A stretch of 64,000 nt of DNA from RUG11462 sp045539315 (GCA_045539315.1 JAZQFC010000010.1:1-64000), one strand, 5' to 3'. Shown: positions 34,172 to 41,963, counted from the first letter of the stretch. The notes: generated by a model not told the origin, from the sequence alone. Numbers and translations are program-made.

Positions 34172-34199
34172 ATTATAACATTTAAGATTTATTTGTCAA
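34172..34199 (-). promoter_or_regulatory. Promoter of the pnuC-like leader
   Basis: On the minus strand TTGACA (34194-34199), 16-bp spacer, TATAAT (34172-34177): consensus hexamers. The -35 lies within the last codons of the sdpI-like gene. Confidence 0.8.
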
Positions 34200-34827
34200 T
34201 ACTTTTCTTGTGCAAAATAAATGAGTAAATCATAGGGACTATTACCATAATTAAAACTAACGGAAGGAAAATCCAAAAACTACCCAAAAAAGCAGTTGCT
34301 AAAAATACAAAACCTGCAATTGTCCATAAAATACCTGCAAATCTGTGTGTTTTATTCCAGTTATCTTCATCATTAAGTGTCCAAGGAATTTTAATGCCGA
34401 TAGTGTAATTTTGTCTGCATTTAGGCAGATAGTTACCAACAATTATAAATACAACACCGAAAAATAAAAACATAATAACAGGCACATCAACTTTTATTCC
34501 AAGAGCATATAAATACATTATAGTGTGAAGAAAAATTGAAATAACAGGGCATATCATCAAAACGAGTGTGATAGGCTTTTTAGTTATATTCTTTTTCTTT
34601 GGGTCAAAAGAAGTGCCTATCATACAAACCCAATGAGTAATGAGCAAAAACAAAGGGAAGAAAAACACCGTAAATGCCTTTGATGAATACTGGTCAGGAG
34701 TGCCATTTACATCAAAATGAGTTGGTATTTCGGCAGGCAACTTATCCCATAAAATCACACCTGCAAGTATAGGCAAAAGTATAATAATAGATGTAATAAT
34801 AAGTTTTAATTTGTTTTGTTTAATCAT
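34189..34827 (-). CDS. sdpI: SdpI-family membrane protein
   Basis: 212 residues, close to Bacillus SdpI. The N-terminal half is DUF1648 (LPAEIPTHFDVNGTPDQYSSK) between membrane helices; the C-terminal half is the SdpI domain (NYTIGIKIPWTLNDEDNWNKTHRFAG). In Bacillus SdpI gives immunity to the SdpC killing factor and sequesters the repressor SdpR. An ArsR-type regulator overlaps its start by 4 bases, matching the sdpRI arrangement, but no sdpABC toxin operon is in the window. Such orphan pairs are widespread and their function may differ. Confidence 0.85.
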   Translation of the reverse strand: MIKQNKLKLIITSIIILLPILAGVILWDKLPAEIPTHFDVNGTPDQYSSKAFTVFFFPLFLLITHWVCMIGTSFDPKKKNITKKPITLVLMICPVISIFLHTIMYLYALGIKVDVPVIMFLFFGVVFIIVGNYLPKCRQNYTIGIKIPWTLNDEDNWNKTHRFAGILWTIAGFVFLATAFLGSFWIFLPLVLIMVIVPMIYSFILHKKSIDK

Positions 34828-35114
34828 AAATCTTCATCCTTTCTAAGGTCAGTAATAAAAAGCATAATTTCTTCTAAAACGCTGGTGTTTATCTCATAAT
34901 AAATAAACTTGCCATCACGCTTATCAAAAATCAAATCTGCTTCTTTTAAAACACTTAAATGCCTTGAAATCGCAGCACCTGTTATATCAAAATTTTCAAC
35001 AATCTCGCCGGCAGATAGTTTCCCTTTTTTGAGCATATTTAAAATCTCTCTACGAGTAGGGTCGGCAAGTGCTTTTAAAGTTGTTTGCAAACTCAATACA
35101 AAAACCTCCTTCAT
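34824..35114 (-). CDS. sdpR: ArsR-family regulator, SdpR type
   Basis: 96 residues, one winged HTH: LKALADPTRREILNMLKKGKLSAGEIVENF, then TGAAISRHLSVLKEADLI as recognition helix, then DKRDGKFIYYEIN wing. There are no Cys pairs of metal-sensing ArsR proteins, so it is not a metal sensor. It is followed with a 4-base overlap by sdpI. The perfect palindrome at 35118-35141 next to its start is the likely autorepressor site. Confidence 0.87.
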   Translation of the reverse strand: MKEVFVLSLQTTLKALADPTRREILNMLKKGKLSAGEIVENFDITGAAISRHLSVLKEADLIFDKRDGKFIYYEINTSVLEEIMLFITDLRKDEDL

Positions 35115-35117
35115 TTA

Positions 35118-35141
35118 ACATTTAACTTAATTGTTAAATGT
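35118..35141. promoter_or_regulatory. Operator of the sdpRI pair
   Basis: Perfect inverted repeat ACATTTAAC-N6-GTTAAATGT between the -10 hexamer and the start codon. Confidence 0.75.
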
Positions 35142-35170
35142 ATTATAGCATATCATTTTAAATTTGTCAA
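35142..35170 (-). promoter_or_regulatory. Promoter of sdpRI
   Basis: On the minus strand TTGACA (35165-35170), 17-bp spacer, TATAAT (35142-35147), abutting the operator. Confidence 0.8.
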
Positions 35171-35180
35171 TAGCAAAAAT

Positions 35181-35212
35181 AAAAAAGTCACCAAAAGGTG
35201 ACTTTTTTATTT
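35181..35212. terminator. Intrinsic terminator after the flippase gene
   Basis: Stem AAAAAAGTCACC / GGTGACTTTTTT with loop AAAA. On the minus strand it follows the stop of the flippase gene. Confidence 0.85.
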
Positions 35213-36862
35213 TTTTATGTGTAATTTATTAAGCACTTTGTTAATCATTTTCTCGCCGAAAACTTCTTTTAGCGCACCATTGAAATAGATAATCACAAAG
35301 TAGATTGTAGCACCAATTAATGCATAAGCGCCAAGACGAACTATCTGACCAATACTTCTTGTGGTTGCAACAGGGTATAAAACATTAAGAAGCATCACAA
35401 CTGCGCCCATAATAATAGAAGGGTAAAGCGTTTTGATAAATGGTTTTATCAAACTACCATATCTGAAATTAAATGATTTTCTAAGCGAAATCAAAATTAT
35501 AAGCACACAAATGCTTTGACCGATAGCGGTAGAAACAATAGCGCCAATATAGCAATGTTGCCCTGCGCCTAACATATAGAATAAATACATAAGCGGAATA
35601 TCAAAAACAATGTTTGCTACAATGCCTGATATAGTTGCAACACAAACCGCTTTTGTTTTCTTAAGTCCTTGCATAGCCATACAAAGAGTAACCTTAACGC
35701 AGGAAATAACATTAACAGGCACCGCGATTTTTAAAATCAAACCACCATATTCAAGACCATTTTGCCCATAGAAGAATGAATAAACAGGACTTGCAAAAAC
35801 AATAATACCAATTGTAATTGGCAAAGAAATTGCCGAAATCATATTCATCGCCGAACAAAGTTTGCTATTAGCCTGTTTTAAATCATTTTTAGCAACAAGT
35901 TCAGACATTTCAGGAACAATAGAACTTGTAAGACCCATTGCAAGAGCGCTGATAATCATTGCAATTTTAGGGGCATAAGTTGAAATAATCGAGCCGATAA
36001 GCAAACTGTCATCAAGTTTCAATTCTGAAAGAGTAAATACAACTAAAATGTTATCAACAATATCATAAATATTAGCAGAAACCGCAACAATTAAAATAGG
36101 AATACAGTGAGCGACAAAACTTTTAATAATTGCTTTGTTACTTAAAACATCAGTTTCATTTGATGCTGTAATAATAACATCGCCACTGTTTCTTGATTTG
36201 ATTTTTAAATAAACAATTGCAATTAAAGCGCCGATACCTGCGCCGAGCAAAGCAATGTTAACACCGGCAGAAGAAGACAAATCAAAAACATTTATAGCGG
36301 CATAAGCGCCTAATAAAACCACTGCAACACGGCTAAATTGCTCAATAACTTGTGAATAAGCAGAAACTGCTAAAACTTTGTGCCCTTGTAAAAAGCCTCT
36401 GTAAATTGATAAAAATGGTACAACTAATAAACAAAAACCAATACATCTAATAGCATTTGCAACTTCGCTCACACTAACATTTTGAACACCTTGCGCCATC
36501 TTGTTAAGATAAAAGTCTGCAATTGAGTTTGCAAAAAGAAGCAAAATAATAAAAAACACAAAACCTGCAATAACCGAAATTAAAGCGCCGATTTTATAGA
36601 TTTTCATTTTAGTTTTATGAAGATCTTTTGTGTTATACTCTGCAACTAAAATGCTCATTGCAGTAGGAATGCCGGAAGTAGAAGCATTTAAAACAAGATT
36701 ATAAATCAAGTAAGCACAAGAATAAATAATCATACCCGTTTCGCCGATAAGAGCAGTAAACGGAATAACATATAAAACGCCTAAAATTTTTGTAAAGACA
36801 ATTGAAATGTAAGAAATCAACGTGCCATCAACAAAACCGTTTCTTTTTAATTTTTTAGCCAT
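35207..36862 (-). CDS. MOP-superfamily polysaccharide/lipid II flippase, SpoVB-like
   Basis: 551 residues with about 14 hydrophobic helices. It begins FVDGTLISYISIVFTKILGVLYVIPF, the start pattern of SpoVB/YtgP/MurJ-like PST proteins, and has GIPTAMSILVAEYN and YRGFLQGHK in the first half. Such proteins flip undecaprenyl-linked precursors for cell wall, capsule or spore cortex. Whether it serves peptidoglycan (SpoVB or MurJ role) or a polysaccharide cannot be told from sequence; the adjacent genes do not help. Start ATG with GAGG-type RBS. Confidence 0.85.
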   Translation of the reverse strand: MAKKLKRNGFVDGTLISYISIVFTKILGVLYVIPFTALIGETGMIIYSCAYLIYNLVLNASTSGIPTAMSILVAEYNTKDLHKTKMKIYKIGALISVIAGFVFFIILLLFANSIADFYLNKMAQGVQNVSVSEVANAIRCIGFCLLVVPFLSIYRGFLQGHKVLAVSAYSQVIEQFSRVAVVLLGAYAAINVFDLSSSAGVNIALLGAGIGALIAIVYLKIKSRNSGDVIITASNETDVLSNKAIIKSFVAHCIPILIVAVSANIYDIVDNILVVFTLSELKLDDSLLIGSIISTYAPKIAMIISALAMGLTSSIVPEMSELVAKNDLKQANSKLCSAMNMISAISLPITIGIIVFASPVYSFFYGQNGLEYGGLILKIAVPVNVISCVKVTLCMAMQGLKKTKAVCVATISGIVANIVFDIPLMYLFYMLGAGQHCYIGAIVSTAIGQSICVLIILISLRKSFNFRYGSLIKPFIKTLYPSIIMGAVVMLLNVLYPVATTRSIGQIVRLGAYALIGATIYFVIIYFNGALKEVFGEKMINKVLNKLHIKK

Positions 36863-37017
36863 AATAACCTCTTAAAAAATCAAATATATTATTAATTATA
36901 TCACACATAATAAAAAAGTAAAGCAAATTTTGTTTGGCGATTTAGCAATAAAAACGTTATTTTTTAAAAAATATAGTAAATATAATGCCAAAAATTGAGC
37001 AAATGAGTAAAAAACAC

Positions 37018-37046
37018 TTGAATTTATAAATTAAATTTATTATAAT
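37018..37046 (+). promoter_or_regulatory. Promoter of pfkA
   Basis: TTGAAT, 17-bp spacer, TATAAT, 60 bases ahead of the pfkA start. The rest of the 36863-37106 intergenic region is AT-rich with no gene that I can support. Confidence 0.75.
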
Positions 37047-37106
37047 AGATATTGAATTTGTTTATTAGTATTGATTTATATATAATTTTATTTAGGAGGC
37101 TATCAA

Positions 37107-38072
37107 ATGGCAACTAAAACAATTGGTGTTTTAACTTCCGGTGGTGACGCACCGGGAATGAATGCGGCGGTTCGTTCTGTTGTTCGTGCTGCAATCAATA
37201 GAGGTATGAAAGTCTATGGTATTCATCGTGGATATAATGGTCTTATTCATGATGATGTTTTTGAAATGGACCTTAGAAGTGTTTCGGATATCATTCACAG
37301 AGGTGGTACAGTTCTTTATACTGCGCGTAGCCCAGAGTTCAAAACAGAAGAGGGTATGCAAAAAGCAATTGCTACTTGTAAAAAATATGGTATCGATGGT
37401 TGTATTGTAATCGGTGGTGACGGTTCTTATCGTGGTGCTCGTGACTTGTCACTTCGTGGTATTCCTTGTGTTGGCGTACCTGGCACTATTGATAACGATA
37501 TCGCTTGTACAGATTATACTATCGGTTTTGATACTGCTATGAATACCGCTCTTGAAATGATTGATAGAATCCGTGATACTTCTCAATCTCATGAAAGATG
37601 TAATGTTTGCGAAGTTATGGGTAGAAACTGCGGTGATATTGCTCTTCATACAGGTATTGCAGTAGGTGCTACTTGTATTTTAGTTCCAGAAGTTGAGTGG
37701 ACATTTGAAGAAATCGTTACAAAAATTAATAAAGGTCAAGCAAGTGGTAAAAAGCATTTTATTGTTGTTGTAGCAGAAGGCGTTGGCGGTGTTGAAGAAC
37801 TCGCTAAAAAGATTGAAGCGGCAACTGGTATTGAATCTCGTGCATCAATTTTGGGCCACGTTCAAAGAGGCGGTAGCCCAACGGTTCGCGATAGAGTTTG
37901 TGCTTCAGGTATGGGTATCGCTGCTGTAAGTCTTTTGGAAAAAGGCATTGGCAACCGTGTAATTGCTCTTAAAGACAATAAAATTGTTAACTTTGATATT
38001 TATGAAGCATTGCAGATGGAAAGAGTCTTTGAAAAAGATATTTATGAAATGGCTCAAGAAATCGGCATCTAA
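37107..38072 (+). CDS. pfkA: ATP-dependent 6-phosphofructokinase
   Basis: 321 residues, the usual bacterial length (about 320). Signs are GVLTSGGDAPGMNAAVR, the glycine-rich GGDGSYRGAR with the ATP-type Gly, PGTIDNDIACTDYTIGFDTA with the catalytic Asp, and VCEVMGRNCGDIAL. The GGDGS form points to ATP rather than pyrophosphate as donor. It phosphorylates fructose 6-phosphate in glycolysis. RBS is AGGAGG. Monocistronic by its own promoter and terminator. Confidence 0.97.
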   Translation: MATKTIGVLTSGGDAPGMNAAVRSVVRAAINRGMKVYGIHRGYNGLIHDDVFEMDLRSVSDIIHRGGTVLYTARSPEFKTEEGMQKAIATCKKYGIDGCIVIGGDGSYRGARDLSLRGIPCVGVPGTIDNDIACTDYTIGFDTAMNTALEMIDRIRDTSQSHERCNVCEVMGRNCGDIALHTGIAVGATCILVPEVEWTFEEIVTKINKGQASGKKHFIVVVAEGVGGVEELAKKIEAATGIESRASILGHVQRGGSPTVRDRVCASGMGIAAVSLLEKGIGNRVIALKDNKIVNFDIYEALQMERVFEKDIYEMAQEIGI

Positions 38073-38085
38073 TAATTTTGATTTT

Positions 38086-38121
38086 AAAACGACCGTCATT
38101 AATTAAAAACGGTCGTTTTTG
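38086..38121 (+). terminator. Intrinsic terminator after pfkA
   Basis: Stem AAAACGACCGT / ACGGTCGTTTT with a 12-base loop and T run. Confidence 0.85.
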
Positions 38122-38142
38122 CACAATAAAGGAGTTTTAAAA

Positions 38143-38691
38143 ATGGATAACATTAAACTTCAAGCAGAATCTGCGGTAAAAGAGTTAATAGAAATTGCCA
38201 ATTTAAAAAGTGGCGATGTTTTGGTTGTTGGTTGCAGTTCAAGTGAAGTAGTAGGTGAAATAATCGGCACTAATTCTTCCAGTGAAACTGCAGATGAAAT
38301 TTTTGGCGCTATTTATAATGTTTTATCGCAAAAAGGTATATACCTTGCGGCGCAATGTTGCGAGCATTTAAATAGGGCAATTATAATCGAATCTGAATTA
38401 GCAGATAAAAAGAATTTAGAAAAAGTTAATGTTGTGCCGGTGAAAAAAGCAGGCGGCTCATTTGCAACTGCCGCTTATAACAATTTCAAAAACCCAACTG
38501 CAGTTGAGAGTATAAAAGCAGATGCAGGAATAGACATCGGCTCAACACTTATTGGTATGCATTTAAAAGCAGTTGCAGTGCCTGTAAGACTTGCAATTAA
38601 AAAAATCGGTTTTGCAACAGTAACTGCCGCGCGTACCAGACCAAAATTCATCGGTGGCGCTCGTGCAGTTTATGATGAAACAAAAATGTAA
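38143..38691 (+). CDS. DUF436/UPF0340 family protein (YwlG-like)
   Basis: 182 residues from the ATG at 38143, which has AAAGGAG upstream; the earlier TTG at 38119 lies in the pfkA terminator. It matches the TIGR01440/YwlG family: AESAVKELIEIANLKSGDVLVVGCSSSEVVG, LAAQCCEHLNRAI, and DIGSTLIGMHLKAVAVPVR. The CCEHLNRA motif is conserved. The biochemical function is not known. It is found near serine hydroxymethyltransferase or ribose 5-phosphate isomerase genes elsewhere; here it stands between pfkA and metA. Confidence 0.87.
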   Translation: MDNIKLQAESAVKELIEIANLKSGDVLVVGCSSSEVVGEIIGTNSSSETADEIFGAIYNVLSQKGIYLAAQCCEHLNRAIIIESELADKKNLEKVNVVPVKKAGGSFATAAYNNFKNPTAVESIKADAGIDIGSTLIGMHLKAVAVPVRLAIKKIGFATVTAARTRPKFIGGARAVYDETKM

Positions 38692-38736
38692 TGTTTGATA
38701 TAATGAAAATAACTATTGTATTGTGAGGTTTAAAAT

Positions 38737-39657
38737 ATGCCTATTAAAATTCCTGATGCGTTACCTGCAGCAAAAATTCTTGAGCACGAGAATATTTTTG
38801 TTATGACAGAAAAAAGAGCGAATACCCAGGATATTCGTCCTTTGAAAATTCTTATTTTGAATTTAATGCCAACAAAAATTGAAACAGAAACTCAATTGTT
38901 GCGTTTGCTTGGTAACACACCGCTTCAAATAGAGATTGACTTGTTGCAAACTGCGACTTATCAGGCTAAAAATGTTGCAAAAGAGCATTTGTTATCTTTT
39001 TATAAAACTTTTGATGAGGTTAAAGATAATCGTTATGATGGTTTAATTGTAACAGGTGCACCTGTTGAGCATTTAAAGTTTGAAGAAGTTGATTATTGGG
39101 ATGAACTTTGCTCGATTTTAAAGTGGGCAAATAAAAATGTTTATTCAACAATGTATATTTGTTGGGGTGCTCAAGCAGGTCTTTATTATCATTATGGTAT
39201 TGATAAAAAGCGCCGTGATGACAAAATTTTCGGTATCTATACTCATGAGGTGTTAATTCCAACTCATCCGCTTCTTCGTGGATTTGATGATATGTTTTTA
39301 GCACCACATTCAAGATACACTTATAATGATATTGAAGATATTAAAAAGATAGATGATTTAGATTTGCTTACTTTTTCAAATGAAGCAGGCGTGCATATCT
39401 GTGCAGATAGAGCGTGCAGAAAATTCTTTATTTCAGGTCACTCTGAATATGATAGGTGTACATTAGCAGGTGAGTATGCTCGTGATTTAGAAAAGGGTAT
39501 TGATATTAAAGTGCCTGTTAATTATTTCCCAGATGACAATGCTAATAAATTACCGCTTATGAATTGGCGTAGCGCGGCATCGCTTATCTTTTCAAACTGG
39601 GTAAACCATATCGTTTATCAACACACACCATTTGATTTAGATGACCTTGATGAGTAA
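38737..39657 (+). CDS. metAA: Homoserine O-acyltransferase (MetA), predicted acetyl-CoA type
   Basis: 306 residues, HTS family. Catalytic residues align with E. coli numbering: Cys142 in MYICWGAQAGLYYHYG, His235 and Glu237 in SGHSEYDR. Residue 111 is Glu (TGAPVEHL); in the studied family Gly111 goes with succinyl-CoA and Glu111 with acetyl-CoA, so this enzyme is predicted to make O-acetylhomoserine for methionine synthesis. No SAM riboswitch is visible in the short upstream gap. The HAD gene overlaps its 3' end. Confidence 0.93.
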   Translation: MPIKIPDALPAAKILEHENIFVMTEKRANTQDIRPLKILILNLMPTKIETETQLLRLLGNTPLQIEIDLLQTATYQAKNVAKEHLLSFYKTFDEVKDNRYDGLIVTGAPVEHLKFEEVDYWDELCSILKWANKNVYSTMYICWGAQAGLYYHYGIDKKRRDDKIFGIYTHEVLIPTHPLLRGFDDMFLAPHSRYTYNDIEDIKKIDDLDLLTFSNEAGVHICADRACRKFFISGHSEYDRCTLAGEYARDLEKGIDIKVPVNYFPDDNANKLPLMNWRSAASLIFSNWVNHIVYQHTPFDLDDLDE

Positions 39658-40294
39658 TATGAAGTATTCTTATATTTTGTGGGACTGGAATGGCACACTT
39701 TTAGATGATGTTGATATTTCTATTGACTGTGTAAATATTCTTCTTGATAAGTTAGGGCTTGATAAAACAAACCGTGAAGAATATTATCAGATGATGGATA
39801 TGCCGATGAGAAAATATTATGAAAATCTTTTCTCATCTAGAAAGTATGATTTAAAATATGAAATTTGCACAGAGAATTTTCATATAAACTACCCTTGTTT
39901 AATTGAAGGCGCAAAACTTCGTAAAGAGGCGGTAGAAATATTAGAGTATTTTCAAAAACTCGGCATTCGTCAGTCAATTGTATCTGCGTTTGAAAAAACT
40001 GCGCTAATTAATCATACCAATAAATTTGGTGTGGCAAAATATTTTGAGGCTATTAGTGGTAATGATGATGTTTATGTAGGCTCAAAATCGCAAAGGGCTA
40101 TTGATTTAGTAAAAAATATAGATAAATCAAAAGTGCTTTATATCGGCGATACAAAGGCAGATGTTGAAACTGCGAGGGACGTTGGTTGTGACTGCGTTTT
40201 AATAACAGGCGGTCATCAGTCAAGAGAGTATTTAGAGCAGTTTTGTTTGCCTGTTATTGATAACCTGTTAGAACTTAAAAATTTAATAAAATAA
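39650..40294 (+). CDS. HAD-superfamily hydrolase (phosphoglycolate phosphatase-like)
   Basis: 214 residues if the ATG at 39650 is used (overlapping the metA stop); ATG 39659 is an alternative, as neither has a strong ribosome site. HAD motif I is LWDWNGTLLDD, motif II lies in QSIVSAF, the Lys is in GSKSQRAI, and motif III-IV is VLYIGDTKADVETA. The cap is the helical C1 type of Gph-like phosphatases. It may remove phosphate from phosphoglycolate or another small phosphate ester; specificity unknown. Co-transcribed with metA. Confidence 0.85.
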   Translation: MSNMKYSYILWDWNGTLLDDVDISIDCVNILLDKLGLDKTNREEYYQMMDMPMRKYYENLFSSRKYDLKYEICTENFHINYPCLIEGAKLRKEAVEILEYFQKLGIRQSIVSAFEKTALINHTNKFGVAKYFEAISGNDDVYVGSKSQRAIDLVKNIDKSKVLYIGDTKADVETARDVGCDCVLITGGHQSREYLEQFCLPVIDNLLELKNLIK

Positions 40295-40337
40295 ATATAG
40301 ATTTTTTAAAATTAATGTGATAAAATATTGGTATATA

Positions 40338-40358
40338 AACTGATTATTCAGTTATAAT
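40338..40358. promoter_or_regulatory. Palindrome over the rubrerythrin promoter
   Basis: AACTGA-TTAT-TCAGTT (40338-40353) abuts TATAAT (40353-40358), the probable -10 hexamer of the rubrerythrin gene. It could be a repressor site. It does not match the PerR consensus well. Confidence 0.45.
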
Positions 40359-40377
40359 AAATTTGGAGGTAATTTTT

Positions 40378-40917
40378 ATGGAACTTAAAGGTACAAAAAC
40401 CGAGAAAAATTTGCAAGAGGCTTTTGCTGGCGAGAGTATGGCGAGAAATAAATATACTTATTATGCTTCAAAAGCAAAAAAAGATGGTTTCGTTCAAATC
40501 TCAAAGATTTTTGAAGAAACTGCTGCCAATGAAAAAGAACATGCTAAAATGTGGTACAAATATCTTAACGGTGGCGCTATTAGTGATACTGCTACAAACT
40601 TGAAAGATGCTGCTGAAGGCGAAAACTTTGAGTGGACAGATATGTACGCAAGAATGGCTAAAGAAGCAAGAGAAGAAGGCTTTGAAGAAATTGCTTTAAA
40701 ATTTGAGTATGTTGCTAAAGTTGAAAAAGAACATGAAGAACGTTATAGAAAACTTCTTAAAAATGTTGAAGATGAGGTTGTTTTCTCAAAAGACGGAGAT
40801 GTTATTTGGCAATGTATCAACTGTGGTCATATCGTTGTTGGCAAAAAAGCACCTGAAGTTTGCCCAACTTGTAACCACCCACAATCATATTTCCAAGTAA
40901 AACCTGAAAACTATTAA
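40378..40917 (+). CDS. rbr: Rubrerythrin
   Basis: 179 residues from the ATG at 40378 (GGAGGT upstream). An N-terminal four-helix diiron domain carries ExxH motifs (LQEAFAGESMARNKY, AANEKEHAKMW, EIALKFEYVAKVEKEHEERY); a C-terminal rubredoxin domain has CINCGH and CPTCNH. It reduces hydrogen peroxide in anaerobes using electrons from rubredoxin or NADH-linked reductases. Own promoter and terminator. Confidence 0.97.
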   Translation: MELKGTKTEKNLQEAFAGESMARNKYTYYASKAKKDGFVQISKIFEETAANEKEHAKMWYKYLNGGAISDTATNLKDAAEGENFEWTDMYARMAKEAREEGFEEIALKFEYVAKVEKEHEERYRKLLKNVEDEVVFSKDGDVIWQCINCGHIVVGKKAPEVCPTCNHPQSYFQVKPENY

Positions 40918-40926
40918 TAATAAAAC

Positions 40927-40960
40927 AAAAAAGACTATCTTTTAAAGATAGTCTTTTTTA
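40927..40960. terminator. Bidirectional intrinsic terminator
   Basis: Stem AAAAAAGACTATCTTT / AAAGATAGTCTTTTTT between convergent rubrerythrin and ymdB. Confidence 0.88.
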
Positions 40961-40962
40961 AT

Positions 40963-41742
40963 TTAATAAGTTATTGAAACTAATTCAGTGTCAACACATT
41001 TGCCACTCTTTTCATCAATATCAAAAATCGCGCCACAAATCTCGCATTCACCTTGCGCATTTTCAAATCTTATCGGCAGATGAGTTTTAAGTTTTTGAAT
41101 AGCGATTTCAGGCTTTATTCCAAGCACCGAATTTTTTGGGCCACACATACCAAGGTCGGTAATATATCCTGTGCCTTCTTCAAAAATTTGCAAATCATTA
41201 GTTTGAATATGCGTGTGAGTGCCAAAAAATGCAGAAACTCTGCCACTAACGTAATATCCTAGCGCCTTTTTCTCTGCAGTAGCCTCTGCGTGAAAATCAA
41301 CAATAATAATCTTGCAACCTTGCTCTTGCGCTAGTTTTATTTGCTCATCAATAGTATCATAAGGACTGCGTAAAGCGTCTAAATAAACAACGCCAAGCAA
41401 GTTAATAACTGCAACTTTCACTCTGCCCATATCATATATACAAAGCCCTTTGCCAGGAGCGCTATCAGGGAAATTTGCAGGTCTTAAAACATAATCATTT
41501 TCATCAAGAAAAGACGCAAATTCAGGTCTGCGATAGGTGTGATTACCACCAGTAATCACATCAACTCCAATAGAGAAAAGCCTCTCTGCGCTTTGCGCTA
41601 AAATTCCATTTCCATCTGCAGAGTTTTCGCCATTAGCAATGCAAAAATCTATTTGCTTTTCTGATTTTAGTTTTGGTAAAACTTTTTCAAGCGATGAGCA
41701 ACCAATACTGCCAACAACATCGCCAAGCGCTAATACTCTCAT
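40963..41742 (-). CDS. ymdB: YmdB-family metallophosphoesterase
   Basis: 259 residues from the ATG at 41742 (GGGGTGG upstream); the longer frame to 41781 is in the promoter area. TIGR00282 family: VLALGDVVGSIG with the first Asp, IANGENSADGNGI, GGNHTYRRPE, DFHAEATAEKKALGYYV, and GTHTHIQTND. YmdB in Bacillus is a 2',3'-cyclic nucleotide phosphodiesterase that affects biofilm formation and sporulation. The metal ligands are intact. Confidence 0.93.
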   Translation of the reverse strand: MRVLALGDVVGSIGCSSLEKVLPKLKSEKQIDFCIANGENSADGNGILAQSAERLFSIGVDVITGGNHTYRRPEFASFLDENDYVLRPANFPDSAPGKGLCIYDMGRVKVAVINLLGVVYLDALRSPYDTIDEQIKLAQEQGCKIIIVDFHAEATAEKKALGYYVSGRVSAFFGTHTHIQTNDLQIFEEGTGYITDLGMCGPKNSVLGIKPEIAIQKLKTHLPIRFENAQGECEICGAIFDIDEKSGKCVDTELVSITY

Positions 41743-41817
41743 ATTCCACCCCTTGATATATCTTAAAAATAAGTATAGCATAATTAAAAATAAATTTCAA
41801 TAAATTATAAAAAACTA

Positions 41818-41846
41818 TTGCATTTTTAAAAGAGAAGTGATATAAT
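41818..41846 (+). promoter_or_regulatory. Promoter of a candidate small RNA
   Basis: TTGCAT, 17-bp spacer, TATAAT with an extended -10 TG at 41838-41839. It points into a 110-base stretch without a credible gene. Confidence 0.7.
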
Positions 41847-41849
41847 AAA

Positions 41850-41885
41850 CAAAAAAGATTGTTATAATTTTAACAATCTTTTTAA
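41850..41885 (-). terminator. Hairpin that can end leftward transcription of spoIIE
   Basis: AAAGATTGTTA / TAACAATCTTT, with a T run on the minus strand at its left side. In the plus direction it forms the 5' hairpin of the candidate small RNA. Confidence 0.6.
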
Positions 41886-41963
41886 ATGATAACGATTATT
41901 TCTCATTTTATGTTTCTCTTTTTTCTTAAAGACGCGCCATTTTTATGGCGCGCCTTTTTTTTA
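41852..41963 (+). ncRNA. Candidate small RNA between ymdB and spoIIE
   Basis: Predicted transcript of about 110 bases, bounded by the promoter at 41818-41846 and a strong terminator at 41929-41963. The 5' end folds into a perfect 11-bp hairpin (AAAGATTGTTA / TAACAATCTTT, 41855-41883). The only ORF, 26 codons from 41885, has no ribosome site. Both flanking genes run leftward, so this unit is independent and its 3' end faces the spoIIE 3' end. Function unknown. Confidence 0.5.
41929..41963 (+). terminator. Terminator of the candidate small RNA
   Basis: Stem CGCGCCAT / ATGGCGCG extended by G-C and A-T pairs, loop TTTT, followed by eight T residues on the plus strand. The minus-strand side lacks a comparable T run, so it works rightward. 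Confidence 0.8.

Noticed and set aside
41885..41906. Fur-box-like sequence GATAACGATTAT
   Set aside because: Only partial match and located inside the predicted transcript, not at a promoter.
41870..41915. Leftward 14-codon peptide in the ymdB-spoIIE gap
   Set aside because: Weak ribosome site and overlap with a terminator hairpin; nothing shows it is translated.
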